Below the pieces are notes generated by a model. The model did no database searches, had not been told where the DNA came from, and saw only the letters and a program-made list of their open reading frames with translations. The position numbers and the translations under genes are program-made. From positions 1-55,604 of the forward strand of contig CAZBRO010000034.1 in the NCBI GenBank assembly GCA_964494505.1: a stretch of DNA of 55,604 bases, given 5' to 3'. Positions 17,526 through 26,370 of this stretch are shown piece by piece (position 1 is the first letter of the stretch; each line of letters starts with the position of its first letter). This stretch comes from CAIYRG01 sp964494505. Lineage in GTDB: Bacteria; Pseudomonadota; Alphaproteobacteria; Micropepsales; Micropepsaceae.

Positions 17526-18353
17526 ATGCATGCAGCCGATCCGGATCGAGAGCATACGCCCGAATTTTATCGCCAGCGTTATCTTGAGCTGAAAGCGCGC
17601 GCGCAGGACACAAATTCGCGCCGTTCTTTGGGGCTTGCCGCCGAAAGCCCCCGTGTCATCTGCCCGGACCTGATTGTCACACAGGAGATCATCCCCGGAG
17701 GCTGGTATTGGTCCCGCCGGATTGCGCGCGGGATGACGCTCAGAATCCTCAATGAGCACGGTACGCCCGGAGTTTCGCTCCTGATGTGGAACGCTCATGA
17801 GACGAGTGAGCGGCTTAACCCCGCTGACACGATCAAAGTGCAGTGGACGTCGCGTTTGACGCACGGGAAACTGCTTCTGTCGGATATGGGGCGTGTGCTT
17901 GCCGCAATCACGCACGACACGAGCGGGATGCACGACGCGATCGCAGGAGGCAGCACGGCAGGGGGCAATCTGCGCAAGTTCGGTCCGGATGTTCGCGTGC
18001 GCAACACAAGGGACAACTTCCTGCTGGCTGCCGCAAAGCACGGGCTCGACTCCCGCGATGTGGGGCCCTGCATCACGTTCTTTGCGCCGGTCACGACGGA
18101 CAGTTCCGGCCGCCTCGTCTGGCAGGAAGGGGCGCTTGCTAATGGCGACTTCGTCGACCTCCGGATCGAGATGGATGTTCTCGTCGCCCTTTCCAATTGC
18201 CCGCACCCTTTGAGTCCGGCGACGGCGTCCACTCATTCTATCCGTGCGATTGTTTGGCAGACGCCGCCACACGATCCCAAAGACCCCTGCCGAAATGCGA
18301 CAGAAGAAGCCATGCGGGCGTTTGAGAACACAGATTCCTATCTTGAGCATTGA
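17526..18353 (+). CDS. DUF1989 protein, urea-carboxylase-associated / carboxyguanidine deiminase subunit-like
   Basis: 275-residue member of the DUF1989 family, often called urea-carboxylase-associated protein. Recognisable parts are IIPGGWYWSRRIARGMTLRI, a MWNAHETSERLNPADTIKVQ block, GGNLRKFGPDVRVRNTRDNF and EMDVLVALSNCPHP. In characterised guanidine pathways two DUF1989 proteins form a heteromeric carboxyguanidine deiminase that turns carboxyguanidine into allophanate. The ATG at 17526 is chosen over an upstream in-frame codon because an AAAAGGGA site lies before it. It pairs with the smaller DUF1989 protein that starts 4 bases after its stop. Confidence 0.82.
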   Translation: MHAADPDREHTPEFYRQRYLELKARAQDTNSRRSLGLAAESPRVICPDLIVTQEIIPGGWYWSRRIARGMTLRILNEHGTPGVSLLMWNAHETSERLNPADTIKVQWTSRLTHGKLLLSDMGRVLAAITHDTSGMHDAIAGGSTAGGNLRKFGPDVRVRNTRDNFLLAAAKHGLDSRDVGPCITFFAPVTTDSSGRLVWQEGALANGDFVDLRIEMDVLVALSNCPHPLSPATASTHSIRAIVWQTPPHDPKDPCRNATEEAMRAFENTDSYLEH

Positions 18354-18356
18354 TCC

Positions 18357-18998
18357 ATGAAAGCAAGAGCAAAAACGCCCCTCCGCAGAACCGAACCCGC
18401 AATTTACGACCATATTATCCCGGCATGTTGCCCATGGTCGGGCATCGTGCGTAAGGGCCAAATCCTACGGATCGTCGACATAGAAGGGCAACAGGCGGTG
18501 GATACCCTGTTTTATTCTGCCGATGATTTTTCGGAACGCTACGGCGCTCAGGAGACGCTGGCAGCACAGGGAACCGCCTATATCGGTGTGGGGACGGAAA
18601 TCCTTTCCAATCGCGGACGCAGCATGCTTTCCATGATCGCCGATAGCGTAGGCGAGCACGACACTTCGGCCGGCGCCTGTAGCTGCGAAGCGAACACGGT
18701 GCGCTTCGGTCATCACACGCGCTACATGCATGCCTGCAGGGAGAATTTCATTGTCGAGCTTGCCAAATACGGCATGAACAAGCGCGACATCGTCAGCAAC
18801 ATCAACTTCTTCATGAATGTGCCGGTGCTTCCGGACGGCACGCTGGCGATTGTCGATGGAGCCTCCAAGCCGGGCGATTATGTCGAGCTGCAAGCCGAAA
18901 TGGATGTGCTTTGCGTCATTTCGAATTGCCCGCAGGTGAACAATCCCTGCAACGGTTTCAACCCCACGCCCGTGCGCGTGCTCATCTGGAACGGATAG
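18357..18998 (+). CDS. DUF1989 protein, second subunit of the putative carboxyguanidine deiminase
   Basis: 213 residues, DUF1989. It begins after a short basic tail with IIPACCPWSGIVRKGQILRI. It contains the Cys/His-rich AGACSCEANTVRFGHHTRYM, followed by NINFFMNVPV and EMDVLCVISNCPQVNNPCNG. The conserved Cys and His residues would suit metal binding, as known for the family. The two DUF1989 genes are adjacent and differ in length, the arrangement seen where they act as a heteromer. In this operon it lies between transporter and carboxylase. Confidence 0.83.
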   Translation: MKARAKTPLRRTEPAIYDHIIPACCPWSGIVRKGQILRIVDIEGQQAVDTLFYSADDFSERYGAQETLAAQGTAYIGVGTEILSNRGRSMLSMIADSVGEHDTSAGACSCEANTVRFGHHTRYMHACRENFIVELAKYGMNKRDIVSNINFFMNVPVLPDGTLAIVDGASKPGDYVELQAEMDVLCVISNCPQVNNPCNGFNPTPVRVLIWNG

Positions 18999-19004
18999 GC
19001 TCCG

Positions 19005-22000
19005 GTGTTCAAGTCCGTCCTGATCGCCAATCGCGGCGAGATTGCCGCGCGCATCGTGCGCACTCTCAAGCGGCTGGGAATTAAGGCCATTGCAATCGCG
19101 TCCGATGCGGATCGCTTCACCCTCCCGACGAGGATGGCGGATCGCGTGATGCGATTGGGTCCGGGCGGAGTTGCCGATACCTATCTCAACATTGATGCGA
19201 TCATCGCAGCAGCCAAAGACAGCGGCGCGGAAGCCGTGCATCCGGGTTACGGTTTCCTATCGGAGAATGCCGAATTTGCCGAGCGGCTCGCTCGCGCCGG
19301 TATCGCGTTCGTCGGACCCAAGGCCGAGCACATTCGCGCCTTTGGCTTGAAGCACACGGCACGGGAGATCGCAGCACGCTGCAATGTCCCGCTGCTTCCC
19401 GGGAGCGCATTGCTCGACGGTGCGCGCCACGCACTCGACGAAGCCGAACGCATTACCTATCCGGTGATGCTGAAAAGCACCGCGGGGGGAGGTGGCATTG
19501 GCATGCAGCTTTGCCGCAGTCCGGATGAACTTAGGGAGCGCTATGCGACGGTGGCGCGTCTCGCGTCGGGGAATTTCGGCGACGCGCGGCTTTATCTCGA
19601 GCGCTTCGTCTCCGCTGCGCGCCATGTCGAAGTGCAGATCTTCGGTGACGGCAAAGGCGGTGTGATTGCGCTCGGGGATCGGGATTGCTCCTTGCAGCGC
19701 CGCAATCAGAAGGTGCTGGAGGAGACGCCGGCGCCCAATTTGCCCGACTCGGTCCGCGCAAAGGTGCGGATGGCTGCAGTCGCGCTTGGAATGGCGGTGA
19801 ACTACGAATCAGCCGGTACGGTGGAATTCGTCTACGACGTTGATCGGAACGAAGCCTACTTTCTTGAGGTGAATACGCGGCTTCAGGTCGAGCACCCCGT
19901 GACCGAGGAGATTTTCGGCGTCGATCTCATCGAATGGATGGTGAGGCAGGCGAGTGGTGAATTTGCGTTGCCCGTACAGGAAACCTTGTGTTCAAGCGGC
20001 CATGCCGTCGAAGTCCGACTTTATGCGGAAGATCCGGCGCATGAATTCCGCCCCTCCACGGGCCTGATCACCGGGCTCCAGTGGCCCGAAGGCGTGCGCC
20101 TGGAAACCTGGATCGAAACCGGCACCGAAATCACGCCCTACTATGATCCCATGCTCGCGAAACTCATTGTGCAGGCGGAAAGTCGCCCCGGCGCGATAGC
20201 ACGACTTCGCTCTGCGCTGAACGCTGCCAGTGTGTGGGGCGTGGAAACCAATCTCGCCTATCTGCGTCAGATCGCGGCACTGGATGATTTCGCATCTGGA
20301 GCAGTTACCACATCCACGCTCGCCAACTTGCCGTACCGGCCGCGCAGCATCGAGGTTCTTTCGCCTGGCGCACAGTCGAGCCTGCAGGATTGGCCTGGAC
20401 GTTTGGGATATTGGGATGTGGGTATCCCGCCGTCAGGTCCGATGGACGACCGCTCCCACCGGCTCGTCAATCGTATTGCCGGCAACAGCAACAACGCTGC
20501 GACGCTGGAATGCACGCTCACAGGACCGACGCTGAAGTTCCTGTGCGATGCCACGATTGCTCTCGGTGGCGCAAACATGGAGGCGACGCTCGACGGCGTT
20601 GGCATACCCCATTGGGAGCCCATTGCCGTGCGGGCGGGACAGGCACTGTCGCTTGGCCGCGTGATGGGCGCAGGGATGCGGACCTATCTCGCAGTTCGCG
20701 GCGGCTTCGATGGCCCGCTCTATCTCGGGTCGCGTTCGGCTTTTTCGCTGGGTGGATTCGGCGGACATGCGACCGGGGTTCTCAAGGCCGGCGACACCCT
20801 TCACATCGCGAGCGACATCGCGCCCGTGGGCCCTACGCCCGGCATTTCCGAACGGCCGGATCTGGGCCGCGCCTGGGAATTGGGCGTGTTGTATGGGCCG
20901 CACGGCGCGCCAGACTTCTTCACGGACGCAGACATCGAAGCGCTTTTCACCTCCACCTATGAAGTGCATTTCAACAGCGCGCGCACGGGCGTTCGCCTGA
21001 TTGGCCCGAAGCCGCAATGGGCGCGAAGCGATGGCGGCGAGGCGGGGCTGCATCCCTCCAATATTCACGACAATGCCTATGCCGTCGGGGCGGTCGATTT
21101 CACGGGCGACATGCCGATCATTCTTGGACCCGATGGACCGAGCCTCGGAGGGTTCGTTTGTCCCGCAGCTCTCGCGCAAGGCGAGTTGTGGAAGCTCGGC
21201 CAGCTGCGGCCCGGGGACACAGTGCGTTTCCGCGCGGTCACGCCGGAGCAGGCTCTTGCGGTGAAGAAGGGCGCACCCGTGACGTTCTCACGCGCCGTTC
21301 CCCGAGGCGACATCCTGAGAACGATCGAGACAGGCGACCGCGTCGTCTATCGCCGCGCCGGCGACGACAATGTGCTCGTCGAGTATGGCCCCATGGCGCT
21401 CGACCTGCGTTCGCGCATGAAAGCCCATCTGCTGATGCAGGCGCTCAAGGAAAATGGGTTTCCCGGAATCATTGATCTGACGCCAGGCATTCGCTCGCTT
21501 CAGGTGCATTACGACAATGACGTGATTTCCGAAGCGAAGTTGCTCGACTCGCTTGCGGCCTTGGAGCGCGACCTCCCCGATCCAGAAAGCATATCGGTGA
21601 GAAGCCGAACGGTTCACCTGCCGCTGTCATGGAACGATCCACAAGCCCAGCTTGCGATGCGCAAATATCAGGAGCTGGTGCGGCCGAACGCGCCCTGGTG
21701 CCCGTCAAACATCGAATTCATCCGCCGTATCAACGGACTTGATTCCGAAGCCGACGTCAAACGCGTCATCTTCGAGGCGCGCTACCTTGTGCTGGGGCTT
21801 GGCGATGTGTATCTCGGCGCCCCCGTCGCAACGCCGCTCGATCCGCGGCAACGCTTGGTGACGACCAAATACAATCCGGCGCGAACCTGGACTCCGGAAA
21901 ATGCCGTGGGCATCGGCGGCGCCTATCTTTGCATCTACGGTATGGAGGGCCCGGGCGGCTATCAGCTGTTCGGACGTACGATCCAGATGTGGAATCGTTG

Positions 22001-22556
22001 GCGCAGCACCGATTGTTTCGAGCCTGGCAAACCATGGCTCCTGCGGTTTTTCGACCAGATTCGCTTCTTTCCGGTGTCGGCAGAGGAATTGCTGGAAGCC
22101 CGCGCCGCATTTCCGCACGGCTGCTATGGGCTGCGCATCGAGGAGGGCACATTTGCGCTCGCCGATCATCGTCGCTTCCTTGCCGAAAACGAAACGGAAA
22201 TCGCCCGAGCCAAACGGCGTCAGCAGAGCGCCTTCGAAGCGGAACGGCAACGCTGGCGCGAATTGGGGCTCGATTCCTACGTTGCTGAGAACTTCGACCA
22301 GGCCGGAAACGTCGACACGACGTTTCCGGCGGATGCCAAGCCCGTTTACGCTCCGGCGGGCGCATGCATTTGGAAGATCGAGGTCATGCCGGGCGCATAT
22401 GTTGCCGAGGGACAAACGCTCATGATCGTGGAAACCATGAAGATGGAGATAAATGTCACAGCACCCGCGGCTGGCATCCTTACGGAACTGCGCTGCCAGC
22501 CTGGGCAGGCCGTGAAACCGGGGCAGCTCCTGGCGCTCATAAGGGCCGGCGCATGA
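19005..22556 (+). CDS. Biotin-dependent guanidine/urea carboxylase
   Basis: ATP- and biotin-dependent carboxylase of 1183 residues. The N-terminal biotin carboxylase starts FKSVLIANRGEIAARIVRTL and contains an ATP-binding GGGGIGMQL loop and NTRLQVEHPVTEE. A KipA/KipI-like carboxyltransferase (AHS2/AHS1) follows from about residue 450, with RSAFSLGGFGGHATGVLKAG and LGPDGPSLGGFVCPAAL. A C-terminal biotinyl domain carries the lysine in VETMKMEINV. Such enzymes were long annotated as urea carboxylase. Those encoded with two DUF1989 genes prefer guanidine, giving carboxyguanidine. A separate urease at the right edge of this window makes a urea carboxylase redundant, which also favours guanidine. 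GTG start, 6 bases after the previous gene. Confidence 0.93.
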   Translation: MFKSVLIANRGEIAARIVRTLKRLGIKAIAIASDADRFTLPTRMADRVMRLGPGGVADTYLNIDAIIAAAKDSGAEAVHPGYGFLSENAEFAERLARAGIAFVGPKAEHIRAFGLKHTAREIAARCNVPLLPGSALLDGARHALDEAERITYPVMLKSTAGGGGIGMQLCRSPDELRERYATVARLASGNFGDARLYLERFVSAARHVEVQIFGDGKGGVIALGDRDCSLQRRNQKVLEETPAPNLPDSVRAKVRMAAVALGMAVNYESAGTVEFVYDVDRNEAYFLEVNTRLQVEHPVTEEIFGVDLIEWMVRQASGEFALPVQETLCSSGHAVEVRLYAEDPAHEFRPSTGLITGLQWPEGVRLETWIETGTEITPYYDPMLAKLIVQAESRPGAIARLRSALNAASVWGVETNLAYLRQIAALDDFASGAVTTSTLANLPYRPRSIEVLSPGAQSSLQDWPGRLGYWDVGIPPSGPMDDRSHRLVNRIAGNSNNAATLECTLTGPTLKFLCDATIALGGANMEATLDGVGIPHWEPIAVRAGQALSLGRVMGAGMRTYLAVRGGFDGPLYLGSRSAFSLGGFGGHATGVLKAGDTLHIASDIAPVGPTPGISERPDLGRAWELGVLYGPHGAPDFFTDADIEALFTSTYEVHFNSARTGVRLIGPKPQWARSDGGEAGLHPSNIHDNAYAVGAVDFTGDMPIILGPDGPSLGGFVCPAALAQGELWKLGQLRPGDTVRFRAVTPEQALAVKKGAPVTFSRAVPRGDILRTIETGDRVVYRRAGDDNVLVEYGPMALDLRSRMKAHLLMQALKENGFPGIIDLTPGIRSLQVHYDNDVISEAKLLDSLAALERDLPDPESISVRSRTVHLPLSWNDPQAQLAMRKYQELVRPNAPWCPSNIEFIRRINGLDSEADVKRVIFEARYLVLGLGDVYLGAPVATPLDPRQRLVTTKYNPARTWTPENAVGIGGAYLCIYGMEGPGGYQLFGRTIQMWNRWRSTDCFEPGKPWLLRFFDQIRFFPVSAEELLEARAAFPHGCYGLRIEEGTFALADHRRFLAENETEIARAKRRQQSAFEAERQRWRELGLDSYVAENFDQAGNVDTTFPADAKPVYAPAGACIWKIEVMPGAYVAEGQTLMIVETMKMEINVTAPAAGILTELRCQPGQAVKPGQLLALIRAGA

Positions 22557-24358
22557 TCGAGCACTCGTTCGACATTGCGTCTTTGCGCGAGGGCTACCGG
22601 CAGAAGCGATTCACGCCTGTTGAAGTGGTACGGGAATCCCTCAGGCGTATAGGAGGGTATTCCGATCCGGCCGTATGGATCGCGCGCGCGCCGGAAGAAG
22701 AAGTGATCTCCCGCGCGGCAGCCCTGACCGCGCAAGGCCTGAGCGAGTCCATGCCGCTGTGGGGTATTCCGTTTGCTGTCAAGGACAACATCGATGCGGC
22801 AAGTCTGCCCACCACGGCGGCCTGCCCTGCTTTTGCATACACTCCTGAGCGTAATGCGTTCGTCGTCGATCGGCTGATCGCGGCGGGCGCCATCCTCATG
22901 GGTAAGACCAATCTCGATCAGTTCGCGACGGGGCTCGTGGGCACGCGGTCGCCCTACGGTGCGCCGCGTTGTGTGTTCAACGAACGCTACGTTTCTGGCG
23001 GGTCGAGCTCCGGTTCGGCCGTCGCGGTGGCGGCAGAGCTTGTCTCCTTTGCGCTTGGCACGGATACGGCGGGTTCGGGTCGCGTGCCGGCCGCATACAA
23101 CAACATTGTTGGCCTTAAACCCACACGCGGGCTGGTCAGCGCGAGCGGTGTCGTTCCCGCCTGTCGAAGCCTGGATTGCGTCTCGATCTTCGCGGGCACC
23201 GTCGGCGATGCGGACGAGGTCCTTCGAGCGGTAAAGGGGTTCGATTCGGCAGACATCTATTCCCGTAGCGAAACGCCGCGGCCTCTGTCGCGGAGGGGAT
23301 TTCGTTTCGGGTATCTCGCAAGGCCTGACCGCGAGTTTTTTGGCAATGCGGAGTGTGAAAATCTGTACACGGACGCGATTCGCCGCGCGGAATCGATCGG
23401 CGGGCTGGGCGTCGAAATCGACTATGCGCCGTTCCGCGCGGCCGCGGAATTGCTTTACGGAGGAGCGTGGGCGGCCGAACGCCTCGCCGCTATCAAGGAT
23501 TTCATCGCGGAACACGAGATGGAAATGGACCCTTCGGTGCGCACTATCATCGCGGGTGCGCGCCCACTGACCGCGGTGCAGGCCTTCGACGGACAGTATT
23601 GCTTGGCCGCGGCACGCCGGGCCGCGGAATCCGAATGGGCGAAGGCCGACGTGCTCCTGCTTCCGACCGTGCCGGCGCATCATACGGTAGAGGAGGTCGC
23701 AGCCGATCCAATCGCAGTCAACGCGCGGCTGGGGCGCTACACCAATTTCGTCAATTTGCTCGATTGCTGCGCGATTGCGGTTCCGGCCGGCTTTCGCAGC
23801 AATGGCCTCCCTTTCGGGGTGACGCTGATCGCGCCGGCATTTTCCGACGCAGGCCTTGCCCGCCTCGCCGACGGTTTGCACCGCGCGGGCAAATTCGGGA
23901 TGGGGCGGGCGGTGGAGAGAGAACTGCCTGCCGCGAGCCGGCTGACGCCACACGATGCCGAGGACAAGATCGCGCTGTTGGTTGTGGGGGCGCATTTGTC
24001 CGGCATGGCGCTCAATCATGAATTGAAACGGATGGGCGCGGTGTTTGCCGGTGCGGTGCGCACTGCGCCGAAATATAGGCTCTATGTTCTTCCGAATACG
24101 CAGCCCGAAAAGCCCGGTCTTGTGCATCGTCCTTCGACACCGCCGGGCCCGGGAGTTTCCGGCGAACTCTGGACGATGTCGCCTGAAGATTTCGGGCGCT
24201 TCGTGGCCTCCGTGCCGGCGCCCCTCGGCATCGGGAAGGTGATGCTCGATGATGGGCGTTGTGTAAGCGGATTTCTGTGCGAGGCTTATGCCGTTGAGAA
24301 CGCGGCAGACATCACAAATCTCGGTGGTTGGCGGCGCTACATCGAATCGCGTTCGTGA
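22553..24358 (+). CDS. atzF: Allophanate hydrolase
   Basis: Hydrolyses allophanate to two ammonia and two carbon dioxide. 601 residues. The N-terminal amidase-signature domain has the Ser-cisSer-Lys triad: the lysine in IPFAVKDNIDAA and the serines in SGGSSSGSAVAVA, with GLKPTRG afterwards. The C-terminal AtzF-specific domain (LLVVGAHLSGMALNHELKRM and MLDDGRCVSGFLCEAYAVE) distinguishes it from plain amidases. The ATG overlaps the carboxylase stop (ATGA), so an upstream in-frame ATG inside the carboxylase gene is rejected. Its 3' end overlaps the convergent Rieske gene by 22 bases. Confidence 0.92.
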   Translation: MIEHSFDIASLREGYRQKRFTPVEVVRESLRRIGGYSDPAVWIARAPEEEVISRAAALTAQGLSESMPLWGIPFAVKDNIDAASLPTTAACPAFAYTPERNAFVVDRLIAAGAILMGKTNLDQFATGLVGTRSPYGAPRCVFNERYVSGGSSSGSAVAVAAELVSFALGTDTAGSGRVPAAYNNIVGLKPTRGLVSASGVVPACRSLDCVSIFAGTVGDADEVLRAVKGFDSADIYSRSETPRPLSRRGFRFGYLARPDREFFGNAECENLYTDAIRRAESIGGLGVEIDYAPFRAAAELLYGGAWAAERLAAIKDFIAEHEMEMDPSVRTIIAGARPLTAVQAFDGQYCLAAARRAAESEWAKADVLLLPTVPAHHTVEEVAADPIAVNARLGRYTNFVNLLDCCAIAVPAGFRSNGLPFGVTLIAPAFSDAGLARLADGLHRAGKFGMGRAVERELPAASRLTPHDAEDKIALLVVGAHLSGMALNHELKRMGAVFAGAVRTAPKYRLYVLPNTQPEKPGLVHRPSTPPGPGVSGELWTMSPEDFGRFVASVPAPLGIGKVMLDDGRCVSGFLCEAYAVENAADITNLGGWRRYIESRS

Positions 24359-25575
24359 GTGGATAACCCTCGTTCGGCCATGGCGATCTTCGCGCGGGCG
24401 GCGAGATAACGCTGGATCAGCCAAACGGGCTCCTCCAGGTGACTCAACCGCCCGCGCACGGCAGTGCCCGACCCTAGACCCCGCTGCACTGCCGTGTTCA
24501 CCATCATGTCTTCCATGTGGAAATCCCGCAGCAATTTGGTTTCTGCAGCGATGGTTTCCGCCAAGCCGGGACGTGAAAGATTCTCGTGAGGAATCAGGGT
24601 CGAGGTCACAAGCTTGCAGCGGCCAGCCGCAACCGGCTGAAGCCGATACCAGAGCACGCGGTCGGGCATGGTCAAAAACATGAAGCAGGGGTAGCCGAGA
24701 TAGAGCCCCCACTCTGACTGCTCCGCTTCCGATAGGCCCTCGATCGCAGTAAATCCGGAGCGCGGTTTGCACGGGTTGCTCAGGTCGCCCTTATGCGCGT
24801 CCGTGAAGGGCAAATGCGCATGGACGAAATAGGAATGCTCCGGCTCGGTCCAGGTATTCTCTCCGGGCATCATCGGGTTGAGCGTCGCGCTGTGCGCGCC
24901 GAGATGATGGTAGGACTCCATCCAGTTCTCGATCATCACCTTCCAGTTGAATTCGCAATCCCACTCCATGGCGATGACGACTTCCATTTCGTCCGTATGC
25001 CAGGGCGCGATCGCGCGGCCGAAATCGGCATATTGCTCCGCCAACGGCGAGGCCTTCCCGTTCGGGTTGACGAACACGAAGCCATGCCAGACCTCGCATC
25101 TGAAGGCGGTTAGCCGCCAATCCTTCTTGTCGAACTCTTCGGCTCCTTGCATTTGCGGACAGCCGCGCAAGGAACCGTCGAGATTGTAAATCCAGTGGTG
25201 ATAGGGACAGGTGAAAACGTTTGCGCTGCCCGCCCGCGCGAAACCGAAACCCTCCGGCATGAGATCCATCGCCCGATGGGCGCACACCCGAGACAGCACG
25301 CGAACCGCCCCGCTTTTGTCGCGCACGACAACAAGAGGATCGCCCAGGAGATCGAGCGCGAGAAAGTTTCCCGCTTCCTTCAGCTGCGAGACATGGGCAA
25401 TGCAAATCCATCCGGCCTTCAGCACGGTCTCGCATTCGAAGCGGAAATAGTCCTCGTCGATATAGGCGTGCCGCGGCAGCGTGATGGCGCGTTTCAGCGG
25501 CAGGTTCGCCGCCGCGATCACTTCGTTGCGGATCGCATCCACTGTGCTGAAGGCGGTTTGCACGGGCGCATTCAT
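24337..25575 (-). CDS. Rieske non-haem iron oxygenase, large subunit
   Basis: 412-residue oxygenase. The Rieske [2Fe-2S] ligands are in CAHRAMDL and CPYHHW. The mononuclear iron site is ENWMESYHHLGAH. The residue at the position that bridges the Rieske and iron centres appears to be Glu rather than the usual Asp. As I recall, that substitution occurs in the quaternary-ammonium branch (carnitine, glycine betaine oxygenases). No reductase or small subunit is adjacent, consistent with that branch. The start MNAPVQTAF at 25575 follows a GGAG-like site. It is the last gene of a reverse-strand operon SDR-creatininase-Rieske with 11-base gaps. The substrate is unknown; a methylated guanidino compound is plausible from context. 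Confidence 0.88.
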   Translation of the reverse strand: MNAPVQTAFSTVDAIRNEVIAAANLPLKRAITLPRHAYIDEDYFRFECETVLKAGWICIAHVSQLKEAGNFLALDLLGDPLVVVRDKSGAVRVLSRVCAHRAMDLMPEGFGFARAGSANVFTCPYHHWIYNLDGSLRGCPQMQGAEEFDKKDWRLTAFRCEVWHGFVFVNPNGKASPLAEQYADFGRAIAPWHTDEMEVVIAMEWDCEFNWKVMIENWMESYHHLGAHSATLNPMMPGENTWTEPEHSYFVHAHLPFTDAHKGDLSNPCKPRSGFTAIEGLSEAEQSEWGLYLGYPCFMFLTMPDRVLWYRLQPVAAGRCKLVTSTLIPHENLSRPGLAETIAAETKLLRDFHMEDMMVNTAVQRGLGSGTAVRGRLSHLEEPVWLIQRYLAARAKIAMAERGLSTHERDSM

Positions 25576-25586
25576 GACGATTGCTC

Positions 25587-26359
25587 CTACACGCCAAACT
25601 CCGACCGGACCGCGCGGGTGATCAGCTCGACATGATCGTCGAACAGCCATTTCCCCTTTTCGGCGGTGGCGCCTTGCGCCCGCGCGAGCACACCGGAGGC
25701 TGGAACAAAGCCCGGCGGCACGGGGTGGCGATCGTAGGTCGGGAATTTCGCCGGACCATCGGAGGGCACCTTGCTCATATCCACGAGTTCGGGCCGGAAC
25801 AGCAGCATCAACGAGGTTTCGAGCAGGCTCGCATGTTCGAGATCGGTTCCCGGAAAACCTTCCGGGAAAAGCCGGTCGAGCGTTTCGCGCCGGACAAAAT
25901 CCCAATATTCCAGCCGCAATACGACGAAATCCTCGATGCGGTCGCGGCGAATCTCCCGCACCGCCAGATCGACTCCCTCGACCACCGGCCAGGAATTCTC
26001 GAAATGCCCGTTGACCACCGCGAGCCGTTTCACGCCATGCAGCGCCAGATCGTGAATCACATCGCGCACGACCAGCGAGAGCGTATGGGCGTTGAGGCTC
26101 GTCGTGCCCGGAAAAGCCTGGCCGCCGCCGGTGCGTGGCTGCGATTTGTAGCCATAGGGAATGGTGGGGCGACCACACCGCCGACATTCTTTGCGACGGC
26201 CGCGGCAACGCCGGTCGGAAGCACCACGTCCACGTTCAGCGGCAGATGCGGACCATGCTGTTCTGTCGCCCCGATCGGCAGGAAGAATGGCGCCTTCGCT
26301 TTCGTCTTGGCTTCGAATTCCGGCCAGCTCAGCTCGGCCATGAACACGCTGTCGACCAT
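25587..26359 (-). pseudogene. crnA: Creatininase (creatinine amidohydrolase), one-base frameshift
   Basis: Creatininase interconverts creatinine and creatine using a two-metal site. The first part, from ATG 26359, reads MVDSVFMAELSWPEFEAKTK and IGATEQHGPHLPLNVDVVLP. The second part, in another frame, reads YGYKSQPRTGGGQAFPGTTS, VVNGHFENSWPVVEGVDLA and YWDFVRRETLDRLFPEGFPG, closely resembling characterised creatininases. The frame changes at about 26158-26163, where one base seems to be missing inside PPFP-YGYK. Restoring it gives about 257 residues, the normal family length. All metal-ligand motifs (EQHGPH, NGHFEN) are kept, so the break is recent or a sequencing error. Confidence 0.85.
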
Positions 26360-26370
26360 TATTGCCGCTC

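Noticed and set aside
22364..22552. Allophanate hydrolase starting inside the carboxylase gene
   Set aside because: The extra 63 residues overlap the biotinyl domain in another frame and have no amidase similarity; the ATGA overlap at 22553 is the natural start.
25576..26208. Long N-terminal extension of the Rieske protein
   Set aside because: The extended frame reads through the creatininase gene in another frame; Rieske homology starts at MNAPVQ, 11 bases after the creatininase stop.
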